Shown here one piece after another: positions 1 to 8,373 of a stretch of DNA of 64,000 bases. Within the stretch, counting starts at the first letter, position 1. Every line of letters begins with the position of its first letter. Below the pieces are notes generated by a model, which had not been told where the DNA came from, searched no databases, and saw only the letters and a list, made by a program, of their open reading frames with translations. Source of the DNA: an uncultured Clostridia bacterium (GTDB lineage Bacteria; Bacillota; Clostridia; Christensenellales; UBA1242). Made by a program: the position numbers and the translations under genes. The stretch is taken from positions 49,574 through 113,573 of the forward strand of contig CALVML010000001.1 in NCBI GenBank assembly GCA_944345705.1, read 5' to 3'.

Positions 1-1
1 A

Positions 2-802
2 ACAAAAGGCGAAAAGAGTATATCAAATTTGATACATTTTGTGACTTATGGAATAATCGTTGTAATCGTCTTATCCATTGTCGTCAAAATGATTACTATG
101 ACTACAAATACAATCTTCACTTTAAAAAATCAAATGGATGCCATTTTTCCACTATTACTAACTTTACTGACTGCAGTAGGTGGTACAGTTTCAGTGAGTG
201 TTTATCAGCCAGCTATGGCATTACTGTCAAGCGTCATAATCAATCTATTTACTTATGTTCTTATGCCACTCTTTATATTCTCAATTATTTTCAGTGTAGT
301 ATCTAATCTTTCAAATACTATAAAACTTGATAAATTTACATCATTTTTTAATAGTACATTCAAATGGATAACAGGTTTAATTTTCACGATATTCACTGCA
401 TTTCTATCTATACAAGGTATAACTGCAGGCTCGATAGACGGAATTTCAATCAAAACCGCAAAATATGCGATAAAATCTTATGTTCCAATCTTAGGCTCTT
501 ATATAAGTGACGGTATGGGTGTAATTTTGGCTTCATCAAATCTAATTAAAAACGCGGTCGGTGCAAGTGGCTTATTTTTACTTTTAGCAAGTATTATCAC
601 ACCGATCTTGCAACTAGTATTATTCATGTTGGCACTAAAACTTGTCAGTGCCATCATAGAGCCTTTAGGTAGTAAACAAATTGCAAATTTTGTATCTTCT
701 CTTTCAAAAAACATGACTTTATTAATTGTAACTATTGTAGGCATAGCCTTTGCAAGTTTTATAACAATTGGACTTGTAATGTGCAGTGCAAATATCTTCT
801 AG
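2..802 (+). CDS. spoIIIAE: Stage III sporulation protein AE (5' end outside window)
   Basis: SpoIIIAE is a polytopic membrane protein of the SpoIIIA-SpoIIQ channel that links mother cell and forespore during engulfment. The reading frame is open to the left edge, so the start is missing. About 266 C-terminal residues are present, against roughly 390 in the family. The visible part is almost entirely hydrophobic, with about six or seven membrane spans and short Gly/Ser-rich loops. It is followed within a few bases by spoIIIAF, AG and AH, the standard order, and this context makes the call secure. A TTG at 29 is an internal codon rather than the start, because the frame continues upstream in family-like sequence. 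Confidence 0.9.
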   Translation, partial: TKGEKSISNLIHFVTYGIIVVIVLSIVVKMITMTTNTIFTLKNQMDAIFPLLLTLLTAVGGTVSVSVYQPAMALLSSVIINLFTYVLMPLFIFSIIFSVVSNLSNTIKLDKFTSFFNSTFKWITGLIFTIFTAFLSIQGITAGSIDGISIKTAKYAIKSYVPILGSYISDGMGVILASSNLIKNAVGASGLFLLLASIITPILQLVLFMLALKLVSAIIEPLGSKQIANFVSSLSKNMTLLIVTIVGIAFASFITIGLVMCSANIF

Positions 803-813
803 GAGGCGAAAGT

Positions 814-1314
814 ATGCTTTCGGAATTATCAAATTGGATACTTTCAATAGCAGGAATAATTTGTGTTTCAGTCATTGTCGAACTTATTTTGCCTGATGGA
901 CAAATGAATAGATATATAAAGGGAATATTTTCATTTATCATTATTTTGGTAGTTATTATGCCTATACCAAAATTGTTAAATAGAGATTTTGACTTTTCTA
1001 ATATATTCGATAATAGTGGATATGAAATAGACAGTGATTACCTCTATCAAGTCAATCTTGACAAGATGAATAGTGTGAAAAATGAGATTGAAAAACAGAT
1101 TGAAAAAAGAGGCTATCTTAATGTTGTGGTATCTATAAATTGTGACATTTTTGATAACAGTATGCAATATAAATCTATTTTTGTCGATTTATCTGATTTA
1201 GTCATATCTGGACAAGCGGAGCATAACAATATATCGAAGATTAAGAAGGATATATCAAGCATTATTATGGCAATTATTGATATAGACGAGGAGGCAATCT
1301 TATATGACGGATAG
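814..1314 (+). CDS. spoIIIAF: Stage III sporulation protein AF
   Basis: A 166-residue protein of the SpoIIIA channel complex. Two hydrophobic helices occupy roughly residues 5-50, with the segment VELILPDGQMNRYIKGIFSF between and around them typical of SpoIIIAF. A soluble ring-building-type domain follows. The start is ATG 814, placed 7 bases after AGGAGG (801-806), which lies on the spoIIIAE stop codon; an in-frame GTG-like start further upstream would lie inside spoIIIAE. The end overlaps spoIIIAG by 11 bases, indicating translational coupling within the operon. Confidence 0.88.
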   Translation: MLSELSNWILSIAGIICVSVIVELILPDGQMNRYIKGIFSFIIILVVIMPIPKLLNRDFDFSNIFDNSGYEIDSDYLYQVNLDKMNSVKNEIEKQIEKRGYLNVVVSINCDIFDNSMQYKSIFVDLSDLVISGQAEHNNISKIKKDISSIIMAIIDIDEEAILYDG

Positions 1315-1846
1315 TTTTAAAACAAGAATTAAAAGTATGTTTGAGAAAGTAAGAAAAATTAAACATATAGAGATCTATCTAACAGTTTTCGTTGCAATAA
1401 TAATCGCCATAATATATTTTTCACTTATTTCTTCAAATAGCGCTCAAGGCGACTCATCTACAAATGATGACAATATAACTCAAGAATTTTCATCTTCCAT
1501 GGAATATGTAAACTATCTTGAGAATAAACTTGAAAATGTATTAACAAAAGTCAAAGGTGCAGGAAATGTTGAAGTTGCAATCACACTAGAAAAAGGTTTT
1601 GAGTACATCTATGCAACTGAAGAAGAAACCAAAACGACATCTAATGGGACAAGCATTACAAGCGAAACTGTTGTTATGGTCGATGGACAACCTTTATTAC
1701 TCGAAGAAATCTATCCTATTGTGCAGGGCATTGTGGTAGTATCAAGTGGAGCTGATGACTTAAGCGTTAAACTTAATATACTATCGGTTTTGCAGACTGT
1801 GATAGAAATAGACAACTCTAAGATAAATATAATTTGCGGAAATTAA
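1304..1846 (+). CDS. spoIIIAG: Stage III sporulation protein AG
   Basis: A 180-residue protein with a short cytoplasmic N-terminus, one membrane span (about residues 22-44), a Ser/Asn/Asp-rich linker and a C-terminal ring-building domain. The segment LTKVKGAGNVEVAITLEKG is characteristic of SpoIIIAG, which in Bacillus forms the large oligomeric ring of the feeding-tube channel. Its ATG lies inside the end of spoIIIAF, and spoIIIAH begins 11 bases after its stop, so the four genes are one transcription unit. Expression in the mother cell under SigE and SigG is known for relatives but is not visible here. Confidence 0.9.
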   Translation: MTDSFKTRIKSMFEKVRKIKHIEIYLTVFVAIIIAIIYFSLISSNSAQGDSSTNDDNITQEFSSSMEYVNYLENKLENVLTKVKGAGNVEVAITLEKGFEYIYATEEETKTTSNGTSITSETVVMVDGQPLLLEEIYPIVQGIVVVSSGADDLSVKLNILSVLQTVIEIDNSKINIICGN

Positions 1847-1857
1847 AAGGAGTTAAT

Positions 1858-2331
1858 ATGAAAAAAAGAACAAAAATTATAATAATTACAGTTATGGTTT
1901 TACTTCTCGGTGTAACAGGCTTTTTAAATGTTATGCTAAATAATTCTGTAAGCAATAGTGACAATGACAATACACAAACTACGGCTAGTTATTTTCAAAC
2001 CTATCGTTCAGATAGAGAATCTACTCGCGACCAAGAAATGCTCTATTATGATGCAATTATTGCAAGTGAAACCTCAACAGAAGACGCCATCAAAAGTGCA
2101 GAGGAAAGCAAACTTGCTCTTATTGAACAAATGGAACAAGAACTCGTTGTTGAAGGTTTAATCAAAGCAAAAGGCTTTGAAGATTGTGTAGTAACTATTT
2201 CAGGCGAAAATATCAATGCGGTTGTTAAGGCAAGTGAATTGTCGTCAGCTCAAGTTGCTCAAATTGTTTCAATATTGCAAGCACAATTTAATGTTGATAT
2301 TGATTATATCAAAATTATTCCTGTAGAATAA
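1858..2331 (+). CDS. spoIIIAH: Stage III sporulation protein AH
   Basis: A 157-residue bitopic protein. The N-terminal membrane span is at about residues 5-27. An extracytoplasmic helix-rich, Glu/Ser-rich region follows, and then the YscJ/FliF-like ring domain (about residues 95-155). In relatives the extracellular domain of SpoIIIAH pairs with forespore SpoIIQ. ATG 1858 is preferred because AAAGGAG (1846-1852) sits correctly in front of it; an in-frame TTG at 1834 overlaps spoIIIAG and has no site. This is the last gene of the spoIIIA group, and a 47-base gap separates it from the next gene. Confidence 0.9.
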   Translation: MKKRTKIIIITVMVLLLGVTGFLNVMLNNSVSNSDNDNTQTTASYFQTYRSDRESTRDQEMLYYDAIIASETSTEDAIKSAEESKLALIEQMEQELVVEGLIKAKGFEDCVVTISGENINAVVKASELSSAQVAQIVSILQAQFNVDIDYIKIIPVE

Positions 2332-2378
2332 TTGCAAAATTGTAAAGTTTTGTGCTATACTATGGTGTATAGGAGATT

Positions 2379-2747
2379 ATGATGACACAATCAAACAAAA
2401 CACTACAGAAAAAGGGCAAAGTTGAAATTGATAGAGATATTCTTTTATCTATTATCAACCTTGCAACTAAAGAAATAAACGGCGTACATTCACTTACAAA
2501 CAGTTACCTGCCACTCATAAAAAAACTTGCAAAACCTAAATCTGAAGGCGTGAGTATTAGATTTGATACAAATGGAGCTTTGAATGTTGATGTTTATATC
2601 AAAGTATATATAGGTTATAATGTTCCGGATGTAGCATATAGGGTACAAGAAAATATCAAGAATTCTCTTGCATCTATGGTAGGTCTTAAACCTGGCAAAA
2701 TCAATGTTCATGTTTTAGATGTTGAATGTGATGAGCAGGTGCAGTAA
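2379..2747 (+). CDS. Asp23/Gls24 family envelope stress protein
   Basis: A 122-residue protein matching the Asp23/Gls24 (DUF322) family. It has a short basic N-terminus, the INLATKEINGVHSL motif near residues 26-40, and the C-terminal segment YRVQENIKNSLASMVGL followed by a beta strand ending VLDVECDEQ. Such proteins associate with the membrane or envelope in Firmicutes; their molecular role is not well defined. This gene lies immediately before nusB, the usual position in Clostridia and Bacilli, and its stop overlaps the nusB ATG by one base. Two consecutive ATG codons are possible starts (2379, 2382); the AGGAG at 2371 fits the second slightly better. Confidence 0.85.
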   Translation: MMTQSNKTLQKKGKVEIDRDILLSIINLATKEINGVHSLTNSYLPLIKKLAKPKSEGVSIRFDTNGALNVDVYIKVYIGYNVPDVAYRVQENIKNSLASMVGLKPGKINVHVLDVECDEQVQ

Positions 2748-3136
2748 TGAGAGCATACGCTAGGGAACTTGCATTTCAAATCATCTTTGAAAAACTTTTC
2801 GTCAAAAATCAAGATATTGACGAAGAGTTTTTTGTGTCATTAAAAAAAGAAGAAGACAGGGAATTTGCAATTAGTATCGTAAGAAATTACATAGACAATA
2901 GAGAAGAAATTGAAAAACTTATTGAAAGCCATTTGATAGGTTATGAACTTAGTAGAGTTTTCAAAGTTGACCTTGCTTTAATAAGTGAAGCATTAAGTGA
3001 AATAATTTACTTAAAAACTCCGGTTAGCATTGCTATAAACGAGGTTGTCAATCTTGCAAAAAAATACTCGACTGAGAAGAGCGGAAGATTTATAAATGGC
3101 GTTCTATCAAGCATTGTGAAAGATTTAAATATTTAA
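2747..3136 (+). CDS. nusB: Transcription antitermination factor NusB
   Basis: A 129-residue all-helical protein of normal NusB length. It starts MRAYARELAFQIIFE and ends with the family signature AINEVVNLAKKYSTEKSGRFINGVL. NusB binds boxA RNA with NusE (S10) and promotes antitermination of rRNA transcription. The start ATG overlaps the stop of the Asp23 gene by one base, so the two are probably translationally coupled. xseA follows after 28 bases, the standard nusB-xseA-xseB order of Firmicutes. Confidence 0.93.
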   Translation: MRAYARELAFQIIFEKLFVKNQDIDEEFFVSLKKEEDREFAISIVRNYIDNREEIEKLIESHLIGYELSRVFKVDLALISEALSEIIYLKTPVSIAINEVVNLAKKYSTEKSGRFINGVLSSIVKDLNI

Positions 3137-3164
3137 AGATTTTATTATTTAAAAGCGGAAAATT

Positions 3165-4346
3165 ATGGAAGCAATTACAGTTTCAAAATTAAATAACTAT
3201 ATAAAACAAATATTTGACGCTGAAGAACTTTTGCACAACATACCTGTAGTAGGCGAAATTTTTGGTGTAAGCGTTTCAAGAAATGTCATCTATTTTTCAT
3301 TAAAAGATGAAAGTAGCATGCTTTCTTGTGTTTGCTTTTATCCTAATTTCTTGCCACTTTTAAATGAAGGTGACAAGGTGATTGTTACAGGCTCACCAAA
3401 TTATTATGTCAAGGGTGGAAAACTAAACTTTAATGTAATTAAAGTGGAAAAAGTTGGGCAAGGGCAACTTTATGAAAACTTTTTAAAACTTAAAGATACA
3501 CTTGAAAAAGAAGGACTATTTGATAGTGCACATAAAAAACCGCTTCCTAAAAAGATTGAAAGAATAGGTGTAATAACTTCAAGAGATGGTGCGGTTATTC
3601 AAGATATAAAGAATATTGCATGGCGTAGAAATCCTACAGTCGATATTGTTCTCTATAATACTAGGGTACAAGGCAAAGAGGCAGAAAATGAGATTGCTCA
3701 TGCCATCGATGTTATGGGAAAATATCCTAATATTGATGTGATTATTGTTGCAAGAGGCGGTGGCTCACTTGAAGACCTATGGGCATATAATACTGAGATT
3801 GTGGCTAGAAGTACCTATAATTGTCCAAAGCCAATAATATCTGCAGTCGGGCATGAAACAGATTTTTCAATCATTGATTTTGTAAGCGATTTAAGAGCGC
3901 CTACGCCATCAGCCGCAGCAGAACTATTAACTTTCAATATAGATGATAGAAGAGCAGAAATAGCGGGGATAGAGCAGGTTTTAAAACGCGCAATATCAAA
4001 ATTCATAGAGCTTAAGAAAAATGAAGTCCAGAGATTGTCTTATAGCTTTTTAAACTCCATCGATAGAAAAATTTCAATTTGTCAAAACAACAATATAAAT
4101 TATAAAAATCTTTTTATCCAGACAATTGAAAGATTTTTAAATCAAAAAAATTATGAATTAGGTCTTGCTGAAACAACTATATCCAAAATAAATCCATTAA
4201 AAATTCTTTCCATGGGATTTGCGAAAATAGAGCAAGATGGAAAATCAATAAGTACACTTATGCAATTTGATTATGACAAAGAATTTAATGTTGCGTTCAT
4301 TGATGGAAAACTAAATGCAAAAGCAATCAAAAATAAAGGAGAATAA
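3165..4346 (+). CDS. xseA: Exodeoxyribonuclease VII large subunit
   Basis: The catalytic subunit (393 residues) of exonuclease VII, which degrades single-stranded DNA from both ends and acts in mismatch repair and DNA damage processing. An N-terminal OB-fold (about residues 5-100, with the segment GEIFGVSVSRNVIYFSLKD) precedes the catalytic domain. That domain carries IGVITSRDGAVIQD, the conserved ARGGGSLEDLWAYN and SAVGHETDFSIIDFVSDLRAPTPSAAAE. A long helical C-terminal arm (about residues 260-345) is the part expected to bind many XseB copies. xseB starts one base after its stop. Confidence 0.95.
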   Translation: MEAITVSKLNNYIKQIFDAEELLHNIPVVGEIFGVSVSRNVIYFSLKDESSMLSCVCFYPNFLPLLNEGDKVIVTGSPNYYVKGGKLNFNVIKVEKVGQGQLYENFLKLKDTLEKEGLFDSAHKKPLPKKIERIGVITSRDGAVIQDIKNIAWRRNPTVDIVLYNTRVQGKEAENEIAHAIDVMGKYPNIDVIIVARGGGSLEDLWAYNTEIVARSTYNCPKPIISAVGHETDFSIIDFVSDLRAPTPSAAAELLTFNIDDRRAEIAGIEQVLKRAISKFIELKKNEVQRLSYSFLNSIDRKISICQNNNINYKNLFIQTIERFLNQKNYELGLAETTISKINPLKILSMGFAKIEQDGKSISTLMQFDYDKEFNVAFIDGKLNAKAIKNKGE

Positions 4347-4347
4347 T

Positions 4348-4572
4348 ATGAGCGAAAATATAAATAACAACGAGCTTACTTATGAAAGTGCTACAAAGAA
4401 ACTATATGAAATAATTGATCAAATAGAAAATGGACAGGTGACACTAGAAAAGACAAATTCTCTTCTTGAAGAAGGGAAAAATTTAATAGAATTTTGCTAT
4501 AAATCACTTGATAAAACTAAAGGAAAACTTACAGAAGTCAAAGAGATTTTAGATAAATTAGAAGAGGAGTAA
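4348..4572 (+). CDS. xseB: Exodeoxyribonuclease VII small subunit
   Basis: A 74-residue helical protein with the family pattern LTYESATKKLYEIIDQIENG followed by TLEKTNSLLEEGKNLIEFCYKSL. XseB forms a helical hairpin that decorates the XseA arms and is needed for exonuclease VII activity. ATG 4348 was chosen because AAAGGAG (4336-4342) precedes it and the conserved region begins about 15 residues later; an earlier in-frame ATG would overlap xseA and lacks a site. It is the end of the spoIIIA-nusB-xse cluster. Confidence 0.92.
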   Translation: MSENINNNELTYESATKKLYEIIDQIENGQVTLEKTNSLLEEGKNLIEFCYKSLDKTKGKLTEVKEILDKLEEE

Positions 4573-4674
4573 TAAAAATTTTACTTTATATTTTTTAAAT
4601 TGAAAATTTCTTAGGTTATTCGACAAAATTAGACTTTAGATCATATAAATAATTCTCATTTCATATATTATCAT

Positions 4675-5238
4675 GTGAGAAAAAGATATAATAAAGTGGC
4701 TATCCAAAATTATCAAGGACTAAAAAAATATGTATGGGCTATTAGAATGTTCTTGATAGCTATAAGCCTATCTTTATTTTTTGGTTTTATCAGTCAAACA
4801 CTATTAAATAGCATGGGCATAATAGTTGCGACTATTTGTATTTCATTTTTTATCTTTTTATCAGTTTTATTTGACATGATAGGCATTGCTGCTGCATCTG
4901 CCGATATTGAATATTTTGTTGAACTTGAAAAAAGGAATGAAAAGGGTGCCAGCACTGGAATTAAACTATGCAAACATTCAGAGAAAGTATGTTCATTTTG
5001 TGCAGATGTTGTAGGTGATATTTGTAGTACACTTTGCGGTGCGGGCGGCGCATGTATTGTAGTTGCATTGACAAATCAGATTGCTGATAGCAACATAATA
5101 CTTTTAATTTCAATTTCAGTATCTGCTTTAATCGCAGGCATCAGTATATTTTTTAAAGCTATTATGAAAGAAAGAGCCTTGCGCAGAGCAAATAAGATTA
5201 TTCTTAATATTGCTATAATGCTTGATACATTTCTTTAA
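4675..5238 (+). CDS. Small membrane protein, possibly DUF21-like
   Basis: A 187-residue integral membrane protein with about four hydrophobic spans, near residues 20-42, 48-72, 118-140 and 143-165. The middle holds a soluble segment with three cysteines close together (KLCKHSEKVCSFCADVVGD). The arrangement resembles the N-terminal transmembrane domain of CorB/CorC-type proteins without the CBS part, but the match is impressionistic. GTG 4675 is the first possible start; ATG 4673 is in another frame and is immediately stopped. No ribosome binding site precedes it. A TATATT at 4664 lies five bases upstream, but no convincing -35 accompanies it. Function not recognised. Confidence 0.55.
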   Translation: MRKRYNKVAIQNYQGLKKYVWAIRMFLIAISLSLFFGFISQTLLNSMGIIVATICISFFIFLSVLFDMIGIAAASADIEYFVELEKRNEKGASTGIKLCKHSEKVCSFCADVVGDICSTLCGAGGACIVVALTNQIADSNIILLISISVSALIAGISIFFKAIMKERALRRANKIILNIAIMLDTFL

Positions 5239-5301
5239 TCTCAATTCAATTGAAATAAAGATATAATAATTTAAAAAATATAAAAAATTTTTATTAAATT
5301 A

Positions 5302-5330
5302 TTGACAAATATATTTAGATGTGTTATATT
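5302..5330 (+). promoter_or_regulatory. SigA-type promoter for infC-rpmI-rplT
   Basis: TTGACA (5302-5307) and TATATT (5325-5330) are separated by 17 bases, an almost perfect vegetative promoter. Transcription would start near 5337, just before the structured leader described next. No other promoter candidate was seen before infC. Confidence 0.85.
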
Positions 5331-5340
5331 ATTTAGCGTG

Positions 5341-5450
5341 AAAGAAGAAGTTCCACTTCTCACCAGTTGATAATCGCGTTGACTTGGTTAAAAAACTTTA
5401 TATTGATTTAAAAGGTTTTTGGTGGAATTTTATGATTTCACCAAATTTTT
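5341..5450 (+). promoter_or_regulatory. Ribosomal protein leader / attenuator (L20-leader-like)
   Basis: The leader of infC can adopt exclusive structures. A terminator hairpin pairs 5418-5427 with 5436-5445 (10 pairs including one G-U) and is followed by TTTTT (5446-5450). An alternative pairing joins TTCCACT (5351-5357) to GGTGGAA (5421-5427), which would destroy the terminator. A third small hairpin, AGAAGT/ACTTCT (5346-5360), competes with the antiterminator arm. In Bacillus subtilis L20 binds the infC leader and favours the terminator; the same logic is inferred here from position and structure, not from a covariance search. Confidence 0.75.
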
Positions 5451-5467
5451 ATTAAAAGGGGATTATA

Positions 5468-5986
5468 ATCATTTTTAAGGAATTATTAATAAACGAACAA
5501 ATTCAGGCATCACAAGTTCGTTTAATCGGAGAAAACGGAGAACAATTAGGTATTGTATCAAGAAGTGAAGCACTAGATATTGCAGATCAGCGAGGCTATG
5601 ATTTAGTGCTAATGTCTGGTAATGCTGTGCCACCAACATGCAAGCTTATGAATTATGGAAAATATAAATATGATTCCATAAAGAAAGAAAAAGAGATGAA
5701 GAAATCTCAAAAAATCATTGAAACCAAAGAAGTGCGTCTTTCTATGACTATTGAGGAGCATGATATCGCCTATAGAATATCAAGTGCTACAAAGTTTTTA
5801 AAAGACGGAAATAAAGTAAAGGTTTCACTGCGCATGAAGGGTAGAGAACAGGCTTATGTTAAAAAGGCAATCGAAGTTGTTAAAGATTTCTGTGCAAGAC
5901 TTGCGGAATTCGGTACAACTGAAAAAGAGCCTGAACTTCTTGGACGAAACATATTTGTTATTATAAGCCCGAAAAAGACAAAGTAA
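5468..5986 (+). CDS. infC: Translation initiation factor IF-3
   Basis: IF-3 binds the 30S subunit and checks start-codon pairing. The N-domain begins with ELLINEQIQASQVRL and continues into SGNAVPPTCKLMNYGKYKYD; a basic linker helix and the C-domain (VRLSMTIEEHDIAYR, then RMKGREQAY) follow. No ATG, GTG or TTG precedes the conserved N-terminus in frame. AAAGGGG (5455-5461) is instead followed by ATT, ATA, ATC and ATT codons, so the start is AUC 5468 or AUU 5471, giving about 172 residues. Rare start codons on infC are known in other bacteria and allow autoregulation. ATG 5606 would remove most of the N-domain. rpmI follows 13 bases later. Confidence 0.9.
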   Translation: MIFKELLINEQIQASQVRLIGENGEQLGIVSRSEALDIADQRGYDLVLMSGNAVPPTCKLMNYGKYKYDSIKKEKEMKKSQKIIETKEVRLSMTIEEHDIAYRISSATKFLKDGNKVKVSLRMKGREQAYVKKAIEVVKDFCARLAEFGTTEKEPELLGRNIFVIISPKKTK

Positions 5987-5999
5987 AAGGAGAAAGAAT

Positions 6000-6194
6000 A
6001 TGCCAAAACAAAAAACACACAGTGGTTGCAAAAAACGCTTTAGAGTAACAGCAAGTGGTCAAGTAAAATTTGCAAGACCAGGTAAGGGACACTTCCTTAC
6101 AAAGAAATCACAATCAGTGAAAAAGAAATTGAGAAAGGGATCTTATATTTCAGGAAAGAATGCAGACAACATTAAATCCCTTTTGGCTAAGTAA
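6000..6194 (+). CDS. rpmI: 50S ribosomal protein L35
   Basis: A 64-residue, strongly basic protein of normal L35 length. It starts MPKQKTHSGCKKRFRVTASG and contains the FARPGKGHFLTKKS region. It is preceded by AAAGGAG (5986-5992) and lies between infC and rplT, the universal order in Firmicutes. L35 sits near the 23S rRNA and L15. It is expected to be controlled together with infC and rplT by the leader upstream. Confidence 0.97.
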   Translation: MPKQKTHSGCKKRFRVTASGQVKFARPGKGHFLTKKSQSVKKKLRKGSYISGKNADNIKSLLAK

Positions 6195-6208
6195 TATAGG
6201 AGGGACTT

Positions 6209-6550
6209 ATGAGAATTAAAAGATCAGTAAATGCACTTAAAAAGCGTCGCTCAATCTTAAAAAGCGCAAAAGGATATAGAGGTGCAAAATCAAAACTCTA
6301 CAGAGTTGCAAAACAACAAGTTATGAGAAGTGGTCAATATGCTTACATTGGAAGAAAGCAAAAGAAAAGAGATTTCAGAGCACTTTGGATCACAAGAATT
6401 AATGCTGGTTGCAGACAAAATGGAATTTCATATTCTAGATTTATTGCTGGACTTAAGAGCAAAGGTATTGAACTTAATAGAAAAGTTCTTGCTGATATGG
6501 CGGTTAGAGAGCCAGAAGCATTTGCAAATCTTGTAGGACAAGTTAAATAA
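6209..6550 (+). CDS. rplT: 50S ribosomal protein L20
   Basis: A 113-residue, very basic protein with the L20 pattern: an extended N-terminus [19 protein letters not shown], then [19 protein letters not shown]-type sequence and a globular C-domain ending in [14 protein letters not shown]20 is needed for early 50S assembly, and in Bacillus it represses its own operon by binding the infC leader. AGGAGGG (6197-6203) precedes the start. The stop overlaps the ATG of the methylase gene by one base. Confidence 0.97.
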   Translation: MRIKRSVNALKKRRSILKSAKGYRGAKSKLYRVAKQQVMRSGQYAYIGRKQKKRDFRALWITRINAGCRQNGISYSRFIAGLKSKGIELNRKVLADMAVREPEAFANLVGQVK

Positions 6551-7272
6551 TGCAGAAAGCAAGCAATAATTTAATTAAAGAATTAAAAAAGCAAAAACGA
6601 GAAAATTGTTCTTTGCTTTTTTTGGATAACATCAAAATCATAAACGACGTTATAAAACAAGGTCTTTTGCCAAAATTGATTTTAGTAGACAGTGAATCAA
6701 AGTTTGTATGGGATGATAGTATTGAACATTACCTTGTTGATCATCATGTAATAGAACAACTTGCTGACTCTAAAACACCACAAGGAGTAGTATGTCTAAT
6801 AGAATACATACAAGATATTGTATCCAAGCCAAAAGGGAACTTTTTGCTATTAGATACATTGCAAGATCCTGGTAATGTTGGAACACTTATAAGAACTGCA
6901 ACTGCATGTGGCTTTAGTGATGTGTTTTTACTCGATAGTGTCAAAATAAATAATTCAAAAATGATACGAAGCAGTGTGGGTACAATCTTTAAAATTAAAG
7001 TGCATAGTCTAAGCAAACAAGAATTTATTTCATATTTTTCTGATTGGCATCTGCCACTATTAAAAGCAGATATGAATGGTGAAAACATATTTAACACGAA
7101 ATTTCCAAAACAGATAGGTATAGTTCTTGGAAATGAAGGTAATGGTGTATCGCAAGAAATTAGCGATTTTTGTGATCAAGCAATATCCATACCTATGCAA
7201 AACGATGTTGAAAGCCTTAATGTTGCAGTAAGTGGCTCAATTATAATGTACCAAATTATACAGAAACAATGA
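6550..7272 (+). CDS. TrmH/SpoU family RNA 2'-O-methyltransferase
   Basis: A 240-residue SPOUT enzyme that would transfer methyl from SAM to a 2'-hydroxyl of rRNA or tRNA. The N-terminal substrate-binding domain (about residues 1-95) is followed by the knotted domain. Its three motifs are visible: DPGNVGTLIRTATACGF, IGIVLGNEGNGVS and MQNDVESLNVAVSGSIIMYQ. It is translationally coupled to rplT (ATGs and stops overlap by one base), the position seen for YsgA-like rRNA methylases in Firmicutes. The exact target nucleotide cannot be read from the sequence. Confidence 0.88.
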   Translation: MQKASNNLIKELKKQKRENCSLLFLDNIKIINDVIKQGLLPKLILVDSESKFVWDDSIEHYLVDHHVIEQLADSKTPQGVVCLIEYIQDIVSKPKGNFLLLDTLQDPGNVGTLIRTATACGFSDVFLLDSVKINNSKMIRSSVGTIFKIKVHSLSKQEFISYFSDWHLPLLKADMNGENIFNTKFPKQIGIVLGNEGNGVSQEISDFCDQAISIPMQNDVESLNVAVSGSIIMYQIIQKQ

Positions 7273-7638
7273 TATCAGCCATATATCGTTTTACTTTGTT
7301 TTTACTAAAAAAATAATTTGCATTATGAAATATTGTTTCTAAAGAAAAACTTATATTTCTTTTAAAATATATTCAATCATTTGACAAGACAAGTTAAAAT
7401 GATTAAAATATTCATGGATTTAGAAAGAATTTTATAAAAGTATTTACAAATTTAAAGATAGCAAATATACTTAATATTACGAATTTTAATTGGCTATGTA
7501 TACTATTTTATTAAATGGAGTACGCTTATCCATTTAATTAGCATAATACTTTATTCACTTAAATCCAGAACTACAAAAATTTATTTTTTTCTATTTTTTC
7601 ATTCATCTAATCATAATATTTTATAAGGAGAACATAAT
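7273..7638. other. Gene-free stretch with possible promoter and inverted repeat
   Basis: No credible gene. It contains TTGACA (7381-7386) and TAAAAT (7404-7409) spaced by 17 bases on the plus strand, which would give yebC a leader of about 220 bases. An inverted repeat TTAAATGGA/TCCATTTAA (7511-7519 and 7529-7537) with a nine-base loop lies within that leader. No terminator with a T-run was found after the methylase gene. Confidence 0.45.
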
Positions 7639-8370
7639 ATGTCAGGACACTCAAAATGGCACAATATACAAGCTAGAAAAGGTAAAAGTGATGCGGCTAG
7701 AGGTAAGATCTTTACTAAAATTGGTCGTGAAATTGCTGTGGTAGTAAAAACAGGAGGTGCTGATCCTATATCTAACCCTAAATTAAGAGATGTAATCGCT
7801 AAAGCAAAACAAAACAATATGCCAAACGATACAATCGAAAGAAGTATTAAAAAGGCATCAGGAGAACTTGCTGGCGTAAACTATGAAAGTTGTACTTATG
7901 AAGGCTATGGGCAAGGTGGTTCTGCTGTTATTGTTGAATGCTTAACTGATAATAAAAATAGAACGGCTGGCGATGTTAGACATTCTTTTGATAAATTTGG
8001 CGGATCACTTGGTAATAGTGGATGCGTAAGTTATCTATTTAATCGAAAGGGCATTGTCGAAGTAGAAAGGACTGATAAAATTGATAGCGATGAATTTATG
8101 CTTGAAGTTTTAGATATGGGTGCTGTAGATATTAACGAATACGACGATACTTTCGAAGTTATCACTCAAGCAAACGAACACAATAAACTTGCAGATCAGC
8201 TTAAAAACGCAGGCTATAATGTTTTGAATAGTGAAACAACTTTAGTACCAGATTCATATATTAATCTTGAAAATGACAAACTTGAAAAGTTCATAAAAAT
8301 GATTGATGCTCTAGAAGATTTAGATGATGTACAACAAGTTTATCACAATGTAAATATTGATGAAGAATAG
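7639..8370 (+). CDS. YebC/PmpR family DNA-binding / translation regulator
   Basis: A 243-residue member of the highly conserved YebC/TACO1 family. It starts with MSGHSKWHNIQARKGKSDAA and has the KAKQNNMPNDTIERSIKKASG helix pair and the EGYGQGGSAVIVECLTDN motif. Members have been described as DNA-binding regulators and, more recently, as factors that help ribosomes through difficult sequences. ATAAGGAG (7622-7629) precedes the ATG. It sits just before ruvC, and in many bacteria yebC is adjacent to ruvCAB. Here a structured repeat and a separate promoter intervene, so ruvC is probably transcribed independently. Confidence 0.93.
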   Translation: MSGHSKWHNIQARKGKSDAARGKIFTKIGREIAVVVKTGGADPISNPKLRDVIAKAKQNNMPNDTIERSIKKASGELAGVNYESCTYEGYGQGGSAVIVECLTDNKNRTAGDVRHSFDKFGGSLGNSGCVSYLFNRKGIVEVERTDKIDSDEFMLEVLDMGAVDINEYDDTFEVITQANEHNKLADQLKNAGYNVLNSETTLVPDSYINLENDKLEKFIKMIDALEDLDDVQQVYHNVNIDEE

Positions 8371-8373
8371 TCT

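Noticed and set aside
5606-5640. ATG 5606 as the infC start
   Set aside because: It would delete about 46 residues of the conserved IF-3 N-domain.
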